DNA of 64,000 bases, taken from NCBI GenBank assembly GCA_024364735.1, contig JAGFNQ010000851.1:1-64000 (forward strand). The letters run 5' to 3'. The translations under genes and the position numbers were made by a program. The first letter of the stretch is position 1. Each line of letters opens with the position of its first letter. The notes under the pieces were generated by a model, which saw nothing but the letters and a program-made list of their open reading frames with translations, did not search any database and had not been told where the DNA came from. Shown in pieces: positions 47,757 through 59,094 of this stretch. The DNA is from Boesenbergia rotunda. Taxonomy: Eukaryota > Streptophyta > Magnoliopsida > Zingiberales > Zingiberaceae.

Positions 47757-48235
47757 GGCTGTTTTTAGTCGTTTACGAACATTGCTCTTTGGATAACTTA
47801 CAGGCCACATGTCAGGCACCCAATAGCACTCCGGCGCCCTATAAGTGCCACGTCAGCAAACAGATAAGTCTGACAGGGGCTATAAATAGACCCCTAGAGC
47901 TCAGTTTCAATTCAATTCATTCAATTCAAGCATTAGCAAATAAATTCTGTATAGTGTTTCTTTCTTTTTTTGAGCTTTCCACGTGTAAGAGGCTTCTCCG
48001 CCGAAGGAGTTTATTCAAGAAATACGAGCTATATTCTGCCTTGGATTAGCAACCTCCCCGGTTGTAAACCAAGTAAAATTCTGACTGCCTCTTTTCTTTA
48101 AGTTTGCTATATTTTTAATGCTATTTATTATTTGCATTAACTAACAAACATCTTTGTTTAAGACGAAACAAAAGATAGGAGTTTTTTATTTTCAGGGGCA
48201 ATTCACCCCCTTTTGCCGACTTCCGATCACCGTCA

Positions 48236-48687
48236 TTATGTGGAGACGCAAGCCCTTGAAGTTCTCAGTGAGCGATCACGTGTTCTTACGGGTATCACCC
48301 ACGAAAGGAGTGAAGAGGTTTAGTCTTAGAGGAAAGATAGCTCCACGATACATTGGACCATTTCAGATTTTAAAGCGGGTTGGAGCAGTAACTTATCGTC
48401 TAGCATTACTGATGTCTCTCGTTGGAGTACACGATGTGTTTTATGTTTCCATTCTAAGGAAATATATACCAGATCCTACCCATGTCTTGTCAGAGGTGTC
48501 GATCATACTTTTGTCAGATGCGACTTACGAGAAGATATCTATGCGGATATTGGGGCACAAGGAGCATTGGTTGAGGAACAAGATAATCCGGTTAGTCAAA
48601 GTTAGTTGGCAGTACCATTCTCATGATGAAGCTACTTGGGGGTTCGAGGATACCATCAGAGTTCGCGACCCTCATCTATTTTCCTGA
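48236..48687 (+). pseudogene. Gypsy-B integrase C-terminus and chromodomain-like tail
   Basis: From the TTATG duplication the frame gives RKPLKFSVSDHVFLRVSPTK, IAPRYIGPFQILKRVG and a C-terminal LVKVSWQYHSHDEATWGFED, the same tail type as Gypsy-A (chromovirus). It is the continuation of 42741-43720 beyond the insertion. The polypurine tract and 3' LTR follow at 48781. Confidence 0.87.
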
Positions 48688-49449
48688 GGTGCGTATGGTT
48701 GGTTATTGTTTAGCATTAATATTGCATCTAAGTTGTTAAGATCTGTTGCGTTACTAGCGAAATTTGGGGACTAAATTTTTATTAGTAGGGAAGAATGTTA
48801 AATAACAGAAGTTTGGAGGGCTTAAACGAGTAAAAACTCAAATTTAGGGGTATGGTTTGAATTATTTGGTTTGGAAGGACTTTTTTGCAAAGTACCAAAA
48901 AACCCATAAAAAGCCCTAAATTCCTCCCTTTAATCACTCTCTTCCCATTTTCCTTCCCCGATGCTGAACCCACCGCGCGAGCGGTTCCCCCATCGTGGCG
49001 CCGCCCTCTACCTTCTCCTCCTCCTTCTTCTTCTTCATCTTCTTCGGCACACATGAATGAGACGTCGAGCGCTCTGTCTCCCTGATCGCCGCCCGTGAAG
49101 CTCTCCTAGAGGCCAGCAGTCACCTCTGCTCTCGTCACGATCACAAGGTCAATACCAAGGTCCCCTTTCTCCTGCATCGCTCTCGCGGGTTCTCACTGGT
49201 TTTCCTCGACCCGTCGTCGGCCGCTGCAGCTTCATCTTGCGCCGGCCATCATCAAGGTAAGGATTATGTGTTGGCTGTTTAGTTGGATCGTGGGTTGATG
49301 GTGTTTAATTGGTTTGTATGTGGGTTGTTTTGTTTGATCGTGAATTGATAGTGTTTGATTGGTTGTGAATGATCTATGTTCTTGAAATTTTGAGAAGTTG
49401 GCAGTCAGATTTTGGGAGTTGATGCTTTAGCATCTATGTTGTTGATTTT

Positions 49450-49755
49450 TATTTTTTTTTTTGATTTACAAGGGGTATCCAGGCTTGCGCCCGACTAATC
49501 TGCTTGGCTGACCGGCCCTGCCCCACAGCCTTTAACGAGAGTCCCCACCGGTCAACGAGGGTAAATCGCGGGACGGAGACATGTGACGACTTCACCACTG
49601 ATGATATCGGTACCCGATAGCCCGACCACGTAGCAGCCTGTGGCGATTTCTTTCGTCAGCATACTGCGCGCTCTACCAGGGAGGAATCGAACCCGGGAAG
49701 TGAGGGATCACCCAAGTGAGTCATTACTAATCGTGTCATGCTCGCGGGGGCTTTG
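49450..49755 (-). mobile_element. tRNA-derived SINE (306 bp), target duplication TGTTGTTGATTTT
   Basis: On the minus strand it has an A-box-like TGACTCACTTGGG and a B box GGGTTCGATTCC near its 5' end, and ends in an A-rich tail (plus strand 49450-49462). The 13-bp duplication is at 49437-49449 and 49756-49768. The Gypsy-B 5' LTR carries the uninterrupted site near 29400. Confidence 0.92.
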
Positions 49756-49992
49756 TGTTGTTGATTTTGCTGCTATGGGTGGTTGTTCTGATCCTGTACA
49801 TGCTGTGAGTCTCTTATCCTGTGTTGTTGATTTGCTAAAATGAGATGTTCTGCTCAAATTGAGTTTTCTTGCTCAAGGGGTGCCGTGAGGTGTGTTTGAT
49901 TAGTTAAAATGGAAGTTTAGATTTTTAATTGTAATTAGCTAAACCTAACCGAGTTGGGTCATTCTTATATTATTGTTGATTATGATCACAGA

Positions 49993-52900
49993 ATGTCTCG
50001 GCAAGGACCGCTACATCTCCAGAACCCGGGTGTAGTGCTAAATATGCAAGGGTTCGCGTTGCAGGGTCCGACTGTAACGTCTCGGCAAGGACCGCTACAT
50101 CTCCATGAGAACTTGGGTGTAGTGTTAAATAGGCAAGAGTTCTCACACCATAGGTGGACTAAGAATAAACATTATAAGAAAAGTAATAGTCTCAGATTTG
50201 GAACATGGAATATAGGAACTCTCACTGGTAAAACAATGGAGGTAGTAGATACAATGATTAGGAGAAAAATTAGTATTTTGTGTGTGCAAGAGACAAAATG
50301 GGTAGGTGAGAAGGCAAAAATGATAGAGAACTCGGGTTTTAAGTTATGGTATACAGGAAAGAGTAAAACAAGAAATGGAGTGGGTATTTTTGTAGATAGT
50401 TCTTTAAAAGATGAAGTTGTTGGTGTAGTTAGAAAAGGGGATAGAATTATAGCTCTCAAGATAGTAGTGGCGAAAGAAGTTGTGAACGTAATTAGCATAT
50501 ATGCACCTCAAGTAGGATTAGATGAAGAAACTAAATCAAGATTTTGGAGCGATTTAGATGAGGTATTACAAAACATTCCGCCAAATGAAATGATTTTAAT
50601 AGGAGGCGATCTAAATGGACATGTCGGAGCGAAAAATGAAGAATATGAGAGAGTACATGGGGGTTATGGGTTTGGAACAAGAAATGAAGAAGGAAAAACT
50701 ATATTGGATTTTGCGATAGCATATGACCTTATACTAGCTAATATATTTTTTAAGAAAAAAGAAGAACACTTGATCACATTCAAAAGTGGGAATAATAAAT
50801 CACAAATTGATTATTTTATGGTTAGGAAGAGAGATAGGAAGATTTGTAAAGATTGTAAGGTTATCCCTGGAGAAAGCTTAACTACCCAACATAGATTAGT
50901 AGTGTTAGATATACGCCTTAGTTATAATATCAATAGAGGAAAAATATACACGACTCCTAGAATTAAGTGGTGGAAGTTAAAGGATGGGAAGCAAAACATA
51001 TTGAAGGAGAAGGTAGGAATACAAGCATTAGATGAAATATATAGCGACTCTAATACGACATGGGATAAGATGGTATCAAAGTTGAAAATAGTAGCTAAGG
51101 ATGTACTCGGTGAGTCAAAGGGGCATGCACCACCAAGGAAGGAATCTTGGTGGTGGAATGAGAAAGTACAAGAGAAAGTGAAAGAAAAACGAATAGCTTA
51201 TAAGGAATTATATATTTGTAAGAACGAGGAAAACTTAAAAAAATATACAATAGCCAAGAAAGAGGCTAAGAAAGCAGTGAATGAAGTAAAAAATAAAACT
51301 TTTGAACGATTATATCAAAATTTAGATACAAAAGAAGGGGAAAGAGACATTTATAAAATAGCTAAAGCAAGAGAAAGGAAAACAAGAGACCTTAGTCAAA
51401 TAAGATGTATTAAAGATGAATGCGATAGAGTACTAGTAAATGATAGCGAAATAAAAGAGCGGTGGAAGATTTACTTTCATCAACTTTTTAATGAAAGTTT
51501 AGGGGACCAACTTGACTTAGGCAATTTAAGTATTTCAAATGAGTATAGAAATTTTAATTTTCATCGGAGAATTCAAACTTCAGAAGTAGAACAAGCTTTG
51601 AAAGGGATGCAAAATGGAAAGGCCGTGGGACCGGATGATATCCCAATAGAGGTATGGAAATGTTTAGGGAAAAAAGGTATTGAATGGCTTACAAAATTAT
51701 TTAATTTAATATTGAAAACAAAAAAAATGCCTAATCAATGGAGGGTAAGTAGTCTAGTTCCCTTATATAAGAACAAAGGAGACATACAAAATTGTGCAAA
51801 CTATAGGGGTATTAAATTAATGAGTCATACCATGAAACTTTGGGAAAGAGTAATAGAAAAAAGATTGAGGAAGGAGACCACGGTAACCGAAAATCAATTT
51901 GGGTTCATGCCTGGAAGGTCGACAATAGAAGCTATACATCTTCTTAGGCAATTAATTGAAAAATATCGGGAGCAAAAGAAAGATCTACACATGGTATTTA
52001 TTGATTTAGAAAAAGCTTATGATAGGGTACCAAGAGAAATTATATGGAGAATTCTAGAAAAGAGAGGCGTTAGCGTAACATATATTGACCTAATTAAAGA
52101 TATGTATGAAGATGTAACGACTAGAGTGAAGACTTCAGGTGGATTGACTGAAGCATTTCCAATAAGGATAGGGTTACATCAAGGATCAGCTTTAAGTCCC
52201 TATCTTTTTACACTAATCATGGATGAACTCACTAGGCACATTCAAGATACAGTGCCATGGTGCATGTTGTTTGCAGATGATATTGTTTTGATAGATGAGA
52301 CACGTGAAGGAGTAAATGCTAAACTAGAATCTTGGCGGGAAACTCTAGAAATGAAAGGTTTTAGGCTTAGTAGAGTAAAGACTGAATATATGGAATTTAA
52401 GTTTAGCAATGCTAGACGTAGTGAAACAATTGTTAAGATAGGAGATGATGAGTTGTCTAAAATCGAGAACTTTAAGTATTTAGGATCGTTCTTGCAAAGT
52501 GATGGAGGAATTGAGAGAGATGTCTTACATAGAATACAAGCAGGATGGTTGAAATGGAGATTAGCATCGGGTGTCTTATGTGATCGTAAAGTACCTCTAA
52601 AACTTAAAGGGAAGTTCTACAAAACGGCAGTTAGACCTGCTATGTTATATGGTGCTGAATGTTGGGCTATGACTCGAGCACATGAGCAAAAGATGAAAGT
52701 TGAAGAGATGAGGATGTTAAGGTGGATGTGTGGACATACGAGGATGGATAGAATAAGGAATGAGAGTATTAGAGAGAAAGTCGGAGTTGCATCTATTGAA
52801 GAAAAACTTCGGGAGACACGTTTGAGATGGTACGGACATGTACTTAGAAGACCAATAAATGCCCCTGTTAGACGATGTGAAACTATGATAAATACGCACA

Positions 52901-53007
52901 TTAAAAGAGGGAGAGGAAGACCAAAAAAGACTTGGTTGGCAACAATAAAACAAGATAAATTTTATTTAAATCTAGATGATGATATAGTAGGGGATAGAAC
53001 TCAATAG
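49993..53007 (+). CDS. LINE endonuclease-reverse transcriptase, unbroken ORF (~1000 aa)
   Basis: Apurinic-type endonuclease (from about 50190): [35 protein letters not shown] and [10 protein letters not shown], then the catalytic His region TTQHRL. The reverse transcriptase (from about 51600) has [45 protein letters not shown] and the catalytic FADDIVL near 52270. The C-terminal region ends [10 protein letters not shown] and a basic GRGRPKKTW. No stop or frameshift is present. The first ATG in frame near the element (49993) lies in the target duplication; ATG 50044 is an alternative start within the element. The intact ORF and perfect duplication suggest a recent, possibly mobile copy. Confidence 0.93.
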   Translation: MSRQGPLHLQNPGVVLNMQGFALQGPTVTSRQGPLHLHENLGVVLNRQEFSHHRWTKNKHYKKSNSLRFGTWNIGTLTGKTMEVVDTMIRRKISILCVQETKWVGEKAKMIENSGFKLWYTGKSKTRNGVGIFVDSSLKDEVVGVVRKGDRIIALKIVVAKEVVNVISIYAPQVGLDEETKSRFWSDLDEVLQNIPPNEMILIGGDLNGHVGAKNEEYERVHGGYGFGTRNEEGKTILDFAIAYDLILANIFFKKKEEHLITFKSGNNKSQIDYFMVRKRDRKICKDCKVIPGESLTTQHRLVVLDIRLSYNINRGKIYTTPRIKWWKLKDGKQNILKEKVGIQALDEIYSDSNTTWDKMVSKLKIVAKDVLGESKGHAPPRKESWWWNEKVQEKVKEKRIAYKELYICKNEENLKKYTIAKKEAKKAVNEVKNKTFERLYQNLDTKEGERDIYKIAKARERKTRDLSQIRCIKDECDRVLVNDSEIKERWKIYFHQLFNESLGDQLDLGNLSISNEYRNFNFHRRIQTSEVEQALKGMQNGKAVGPDDIPIEVWKCLGKKGIEWLTKLFNLILKTKKMPNQWRVSSLVPLYKNKGDIQNCANYRGIKLMSHTMKLWERVIEKRLRKETTVTENQFGFMPGRSTIEAIHLLRQLIEKYREQKKDLHMVFIDLEKAYDRVPREIIWRILEKRGVSVTYIDLIKDMYEDVTTRVKTSGGLTEAFPIRIGLHQGSALSPYLFTLIMDELTRHIQDTVPWCMLFADDIVLIDETREGVNAKLESWRETLEMKGFRLSRVKTEYMEFKFSNARRSETIVKIGDDELSKIENFKYLGSFLQSDGGIERDVLHRIQAGWLKWRLASGVLCDRKVPLKLKGKFYKTAVRPAMLYGAECWAMTRAHEQKMKVEEMRMLRWMCGHTRMDRIRNESIREKVGVASIEEKLRETRLRWYGHVLRRPINAPVRRCETMINTHIKRGRGRPKKTWLATIKQDKFYLNLDDDIVGDRTQ

Positions 53008-53071
53008 CGTAAAAGGATCCATATAGCCGACCCCACCTAGTGGGATAAGGCTTTGTTGATGATGATGAAAG
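49997..53071 (+). mobile_element. RTE-type LINE (3.1 kb), target duplication ATGATCACAGAATGT
   Basis: The 15-bp duplication is at 49982-49996 and 53072-53086; the Gypsy-B 5' LTR shows the filled-in empty site near 29630. The 5' end has two ~84-bp units beginning CTCGGCAAGGACCGCTACAT (49997 and 50081). The 3' end has no long poly-A but a GTTGATGATGATGAAAG tail, typical of plant RTE elements. Confidence 0.94.
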
Positions 53072-54801
53072 ATGATCACAGAATGTGAGTTTTGTTGGAT
53101 GTGGCTTATGGATGTTGGTGCTTAGGAAATTAAACCTAATTGGTTAGGAAGGAACATCTTGTTGTTTTAGATTTAATTAAATGGTCGTTATAATTAGGAT
53201 TTAGCCTAATCATATTTAGTATCTTATTAAGCTATTTGTTTAATTTTATAAATAGCTAAACTATGTCCTTGAAACAGGATCCTGATTTGATACGAGACTC
53301 TGGAAGTGGGGTCTTTTCTGAACGGTCTACGATAAAGGTGGATACTTCTCCTTTGTTTTATGTAGATTTTTGAACTTAAATGCATGACTGTTTATTTCTG
53401 AGTATGACTGCTTTACCTAGTTCTTTGTTTTTGATATCATCAGTTGATATATTCTTTGCTTGATCTTCGAGCTAATCGTATTTTACATCTATATAGTCTC
53501 ACCGTTGATTTTCTATTATGTAAAATACTACTTGTACGTGAGTATTTAGAAATGATCATTAAACACAACAAGGGTTGGTTGACATTAGAGATACCCTACC
53601 TAGTAGTTTAGTTGCATGTTTGGTGATTTTGGTATTTATTGATCGTATCATTGCATCATTGTTATTTGGTTGATTGTGCATTTAGTATTATGCACCATAT
53701 CTGCATAGTTGCATGCTGACGAGTATTGACTTTCATATGGTTAAGCCATTGTCAATCATTTAGTTGCTCTACCCACTCAACCACTCATCGTGGTAGTTAC
53801 TAGAGTGCGAGCAACTGTCCTATTATGCCACACTTGACTACTCATGGATAGTGGATGTTGGAGATGTAGGTAAGCATTTGACGCCCTCACTGTTGTTTTT
53901 GAGGGATACCAGAGCTGTTGGTGTTCCCCTTTTCCCTGAGATTGTTGGAGTAGTTGGCTCTCTAACATCCTGTCCACTCAACCACATATACTAGTGGTAT
54001 TCGTTAGAGTGCGTACAGTTGTCACAACCCTACCCACTCGGCCACACAAATATGATGTGATGGAGGCTTGACTAGCGTCAGGGTGACCCATGTCATTGCA
54101 TCATATACATTTATTGTATTTTACATTTTCTTGTGTTTGCAGCATTTATATGAGCTATGATTACTGCATTTGGTCGACATGTATATATTTTTTGATATTC
54201 TACAATAACTCTATTTCATACATGCCTAGTTATTATTTTGTTTCTTAGAGACTATATATTGTTGATTCTTTCTGCTTGTTATACCTTTTATTATGCAATG
54301 CGTTTATCTACACTTAATTATACCTTTAAAGTTCGCTCGGACTCACCACCCCCGCCATCTACTTTATTCTCAGGTAGCAGATAGATATATTACCTGGAGT
54401 CAGGAGAGGATATAGTTATCAGTTCCACGGTGTCGAGTCATTTTGGAGTTTATTTTAGTGTTTAGTTTATTTTTGTAGTTACCTTATTTCTGTACTTTCG
54501 TTAGTTCGACATTTATTTCATAGGCCGATATTTATTTTTCTTAGTAGACTTATGTATAGTCTGGTGCATTGGTCTTTGGATTTACATTTGTGTTTATTTA
54601 GGATATGGACTCTTTTTTATTTTTATCTTTCTTAATGATATTAAATACGTGGTTGTAGATCTTATTTTATTAATGCGATATTAGCCATGTAAAGCTGTGC
54701 TATATTTGTAGAGAGTTATGTATAAATGCCACATATTGTCCAACGTACAGGGGAGATGCTGCCCGATTTTCGAACAAGCATGGGCCTTTAGGGGTGTGAC
54801 A

Positions 54802-55733
54802 TAGTCTGACCCAAACTATAACCCAATCGGGGAAAGGTGAACCCTAGGGGGGATCAGGACTAAATTCCTATTGAAATCTAGGCGTCATTGATCGCGACAT
54901 TGTGCCTTGAATCGATTCAAGACTGACACAATATATTTTAATCGATTGAGGTTGTCTTAATCGATTAAGGTGGCATGCAACAATTGCCTGCCTTAATCAA
55001 TTAAGGTCTGGCATGAAGGCCATGCAATTGTTGCAATTATTGCATGACCTTAATCGATTAAGGCATGACATTAATTGATTGAGACCATAATTGATTCATC
55101 ATTTTCATCTCGCAATCGATTGGTCATCTCAATCGATTGGTCATCCCAATCGATTCACCAATCCAATCGATTGGAAGACAAGTGTGCACAGGCGCGCAAG
55201 GTCAGACACGCAATCTGTGTGTGTGTGCGTGCACAGGCTCACAGGATAAGGCGCACAATGTTTGTGTGTGTATGTTGCAGACCTTACGTCGTATGCATCT
55301 GCCTCCTAATCAATTGGGGAATCGATTGGAAGGGATTGACGCTCCGAATCTTCAAGATGCCAATTCAATCTCAATCGGTTGAGGTTGAGGAAAGCCTCCT
55401 CAATTGATTGATGAAAGAGGGGGAAGGATTGAAGCATTCTTTCAGCCTCAATCAATTGATGATTGATTGAGGCGCCTCGAATTGATTCGAGGCGTAGCGT
55501 CGCGACCACCGACAAGATTCAAACCCCTCTGGGTTTAGTTTTCTCCCCAGGTTATAATGTAGGTTTGGGGCAGCCGACCGGAGGCCGTTGGCGATGGGCG
55601 GACAACCGACAGTCAGACGGCAGTCGGGCGGGGCGGTAGGCGACGTGATGAGATTGTTAAGCACAATCGATTGGTAAGCGAGTGCGCACGGCCATATAGT
55701 GGAAGATCAGCAACATATCTTTTTGTTGGATCG
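54802..55733. repeat. AATCGATT palindrome-rich sequence right of Gypsy-B
   Basis: At 55113, 55130, 55147 and 55164 CAATCGATTG copies (one ends in C) follow each other every 17 bp. More copies (TTAATCGATTAAGG, TCAATTGATTGA) are scattered from 54929 to 55480. No ORF with recognisable motifs. Probably part of the same repeat as 28618-28700. Confidence 0.7.
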
Positions 55734-56143
55734 AGAAATGCGAGAGAGGGGGGGGGGTGAATGTCGCAAATCGTTCGGATTTAAAAAGAGTAAGTGCGCA
55801 GCGGAAATAAGACACAAAAACAATGCTAACACGGTCATTTTACTTGGTTCGGAGCCTGTGTCGACTCCTACTCCAAGGCCCACGGTCGTTGACCGTTTTC
55901 TGCGGGCAATTCTATACGTTCGAGAAAGTTTACAATAAACAGTATTACAGAATTAGCCTAGTAAACTTAATTAAGCTCTTCGTTACCGACGTCCGGTGTA
56001 GATCGAAGTGTTGGAGCAGCAGGACGTCGTCAGCTCGAGTTGGAAGAGTTCTGGAGCGTGTCGTGGAAGCAGAAGAGCGTGGAAGCGTCGCAGTAATTGA
56101 TGCTCTGAAGAAGGAGGTCGAGGGCCCTTTATATAGGGCCTGG

Positions 56144-56503
56144 GGGCGCCCTGGTCGACGGGGGCGCCCCCCCACGTGGCAGCAGATCCGGTTGTTGCTC
56201 GGTCGCCGTCTGATCCCCTTATCCTCGGGATCCGATTTGACCGGGGCGCCCGCATTGACCAGTCAAAGCCTCATCTCTTCGGCTTCGCAGGGATGCGCTT
56301 CGGCAGCTTGCAGTGGGGGCGCCCGCGACACGCGGGGCGCCCGCGACAAGCGGGGCGAAGCGCGTTCGCAGGGATGCGCTTCGGCAGCTGGCAGTGGGGG
56401 CGCCCGCGACACGCGGGGCGCCCGCGACAAGCGGGGCGAAGCGCGTTGAGGTTCTTACAGACTTGGGTTGACCTTGGGGGCGCCCGGATCGTCCGGGGCG
56501 CCC
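56144..56503 (-). repeat. Palindrome array GGGCGCCC with an internal 81-bp tandem duplication
   Basis: Octamer pairs at 56144/56162, 56317/56335 and 56478/56496 are 18 bp apart; one is single at 56244. A unit of 81 bp starting TTCGCAGGGATGCGCTTCGG at 56284 is repeated at 56365, with a GGGCGCCC pair in each copy. Confidence 0.88.
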
Positions 56504-56749
56504 TGCTCAGCTTCTGCCTCACTCCTTTGAGGCTCTCTGAGCTGCAGATACTCAGTCCTTCGATCCTGCATCCAGGGTTAGTCCAAATAACAATTATATT
56601 ATTATTTTATACAATCTTAGCTGTCTTGGTTCTGACTTTGGTCTCCAAAATGGAGCCCTAGGTCGAACCGACGCCTAATGTTCCCTCAAGGGGAACGCGT
56701 CCTCACCTACTCCTCTCGGGAGAATTTACCTGGTGCCAACCGGATCCTC

Positions 56750-57110
56750 CAGTTGGACTTTTGCCCGGCAGCCCTTCGCCAGGTCTTGGTTTTCGCCTAG
56801 CAGCCCTTCGCCAGGACTTGGTTTTCGCCTAGCAGCCCTTCGCCAGGACTTGGTTTTCGCCCAGCAACCCTTCGCCAGGACTTGGTTTTTGCCCAGCAGC
56901 CCTTCGCCAGGTCTTGAGTTCCTGACAGCCCATCGTCAGGTGCCTAGCATCCCTTTGCTAGGACTTGGTTTTCTCCCAGCAACCCTTCGCCAGGACTTGG
57001 TTTCCTGACAGCCCATCGTCAGGTGCCTAGCAGCCCTTTGCTAGGACTTTGTTTCCTGACAGCCCATCGTCAGGTGCCTAACAGCCCTTCGCTAGGACTT
57101 TGTTTCCTGC
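56750..57110 (-). repeat. Covarying hairpin array, minus strand
   Basis: Sense-strand stems around GAAGGGCT-like loops: CCTGGC/GCCGGG, CCTGGC/GCTAGG, CCTGAC/GTCAGG, CCTAGC/GCTAGG, CCTAGC/GTTAGG. All pair if G-U is allowed on the sense strand. Confidence 0.82.
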
Positions 57111-57340
57111 ACTCTCAGGCAGCATTGTTAGATACCAAACAACCCTTAACTTTGAATTCTTTGTCAATATCAAAACAAGGTTCGATCTGGTGCTTCCTGC
57201 ATCAACACTTTTCTCTCGCAATTCTTTCAATTTGCTAGTTTGTCAGAGTCTCTAAATCGTAAATTCTAACCCTAATTTACCGTCATGGGAGTGAGAGTGA
57301 CTTGTTTGTTTGTTTTTTTTTGAGATATATTGACCAATTT

Positions 57341-57764
57341 TGCTCTGCTGCGGACCGCACGCTACGGACCGCGTGCGTGACACGCCTGATCGGTCACGGG
57401 ACCGATCAGGCGTTGGCCTGATTGGTCCCGTGACCGATCAGGACTATGATCGGTCATGGGACCGATCAGGCATAGTCCTGATCGGTTACGGAGGGGCTCG
57501 GGAAGGCTCGGGAGCGTACCTCGACGGGTTCACCGTACCCCGACGGGTTCACCCTACCCCCTAGGGTTCATCGCTCACCCCCTGGGTTATAGTTTTGTTC
57601 GGGGGCGACGGCCAAAGGCCGCCGGTACGATCGAGGACTCGTCGAGCCTCTCCGTGACCGATCTTGATCGGTCACCGGACCAATCAGGCACTTGCCTGAT
57701 CGATCCGGTGACCGATCAGGCTTGGTCCGCACGCAGTCCGTAGCGCGCGGTCTGCAGCAGAGCA
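57341..57764. mobile_element. Foldback (inverted-repeat) element, 424 bp, rich in GATCGGTC palindromes
   Basis: The ends are inverted copies: TGCTCTGCTGCGGACCGCAC at 57341, and its near-complement finishing at 57764, with similarity extending about 55 bp inward. Inside, CCTGATCGGTC/GACCGATCAGG hairpins with 4-nt loops repeat at 57386-57480 and 57650-57720, separated by 6-nt linkers. No ORF. Only a TTT is shared by the flanks, so the superfamily is open. Confidence 0.72.
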
Positions 57765-59094
57765 TTTCTCTATTGAATTCTTGTCTCCCTTTCTCTTCCC
57801 TATGAGTTACAAAGCTTTGAAAATTTACCATAATTTGAAATTTAGAATATTCTTAAATTAAGTTAAAGATTATTGTATCTTGAAAGATAATTAAACATCA
57901 TAAGTATAGCAATAATATTATATTAAGAAGAAAGCAATTTACATGAAAACTACATGAAATAGTGTGTTGATAAACCACAAGGATGACTCTTTATATATAC
58001 GCCACTCAAAGGGATGCTTCTACGAATCTAAAAGATTGAATCGATTAAAAGACGTGGCGCTCAATAGCGTTTGACAACCAATACGCATTGGAGGAAACAT
58101 ATAAGTCATGAAAGTGATATTTTTCTCATCAATTAGGGTGCTCCACTAGATATCGACTGCAATGGATTGTAGGAAAGCCTCAACAAATTGACCTCCTTGT
58201 TTCAAGTTCAAAAACAATGAATATGTATCATTGTTGTCGTGGGAAAAAAAACCTTATTCTAACAAATAACAATATTGTAATAATTTTGATCAAAATTACT
58301 ATAGTAAAATTATGCCATAATTATTTAGGTAAAAATTATTAAAACGTGAAACAATTTGACCAAAGCTATTAATTTCTAACCATTTTGATCTAAATGGAGT
58401 TGTAAAAGTTTTAGCTTAGACTACTACACCAACGGAAACAATCAAACAAAGATAATTTTGGAATAAAAAAATAAGATGAATAGTCTGTTGATAGCTCGTT
58501 TCAATATGGGGCATCCTTTGACTATAATAAAAATAAAAGATATTCTTTTAATTTTCGCCCTACCATCAACGTCTAGCCAGCAACCATAATAAATGATATT
58601 CTTTTGATAGCGTTGAAAAATTTTCATAAAATCAGACTCACCCCCTCCCGAATGAATCGGTTAAATACTTAGATTGGATTAAAAGAAAAAGAAAAAAAAC
58701 AATTTAATCCTTTAAAAAAAGTCCATCAATTGCTTGAGCTGTGTCCCCTTAACTCTGAAATTATGAGCTAATTTATAAAGAAAGAAGGGGTTATGGCGGA
58801 CCCAAACCTGACAAACACCCAAGCTCCAGTCCTGCGCCACCCTCACACAACAAGAACGAGACCTTTTTCTTTCTCGTTATTGTTATTATTATTATTATTA
58901 TTCAATTAAAATTACTGTATATATACTTAAAAGGAAGACTAATTGGTTGCAGTCTCCCCTACTGTGTAACAGGGTCAATGGACATAAACTGTTCGATAAA
59001 GTTCCTCGGCATGCATCGCCTTTGGGCAATGAATGACCTCTTCGTTTTTTTCCGTAAGAAGCAAGGAGTGGAGTGTGGTACGGTACGTAGGCAA
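57765..59094. other. Intergenic AT-rich DNA downstream of CYP707A
   Basis: No gene recognised. An ATT microsatellite lies at about 58875-58903. The part nearest 59095 should hold the CYP707A 3' UTR; GAATAATAATAA on the minus strand near 58900 could be its polyadenylation region. Confidence 0.5.

Larger units (their letters stand above)
43721..48235 (+). mobile_element. Non-autonomous SIRE/Maximus-like Copia element, target duplication TTATG
   Basis: 5' LTR 43721-44658 and 3' LTR 46297-48235 (holding a solo LTR), both TGTAAGTACC...CACCGTCA. Primer binding site TGGTATCAGAGC at 44661-44672; polypurine tract AAAAAGGGGAGAT at 46284-46296. The flanks TTATG (43716-43720 and 48236-48240) match exactly. 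Internally only a Gag fragment remains. It sits inside Gypsy-B integrase. Confidence 0.93.
28745..54801 (+). mobile_element. Ty3/Gypsy element Gypsy-B with nested insertions (26 kb)
   Basis: 5' LTR 28745-38268 (interrupted), primer binding site TGGTATCAGAGC at 38274-38285, decayed gag-pol with chromodomain-like end, polypurine tract near 48781-48795, 3' LTR 48796-54801 (interrupted). Removing the insertions leaves LTRs of roughly 2.6-3 kb. The 5-bp flanks (TGGTA left, TAGTC right) do not match, so target duplication decay or recombination is likely. Confidence 0.88.
48796..54801 (+). repeat. Gypsy-B 3' LTR, interrupted by a SINE and a LINE
   Basis: TGTTAAATAACA...GGGTGTGACA. Removing the SINE and LINE with one copy of each target duplication leaves about 2.6 kb, collinear with the 5' LTR. 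Confidence 0.9.
55734..57207 (-). mobile_element. Solo LTR, SIRE/Maximus-like, minus strand (1474 bp), target duplication CTTTT
   Basis: On the plus strand TGTTGGATCGAG...TGCATCAACA, flanked by CTTTT (55729-55733 and 57208-57212). It is the inverted relative of 7410-8736: minus-strand TATA (rc of CTTTATATAG, 56127-56136), palindrome array 56144-56503 and hairpin array about 56750-57110. The 208-codon ORF on the plus strand is a by-product of GC-rich repeats. Confidence 0.94.

Noticed and set aside
49954..49992. The LINE ORF starting at 49954.
   Set aside because: The first codons lie in Gypsy-B LTR sequence left of the target duplication, so they are not part of the LINE.
28740..54806. A target-site duplication for Gypsy-B.
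   Set aside because: The 5-bp flanks are TGGTA and TAGTC; shifting the boundaries by 1-2 bp gives no match.
55823..56449. 208-codon plus-strand ORF as a gene.
   Set aside because: It lies antisense in a solo LTR and is built from GC-rich palindromes and the 81-bp duplication; composition explains the open frame.
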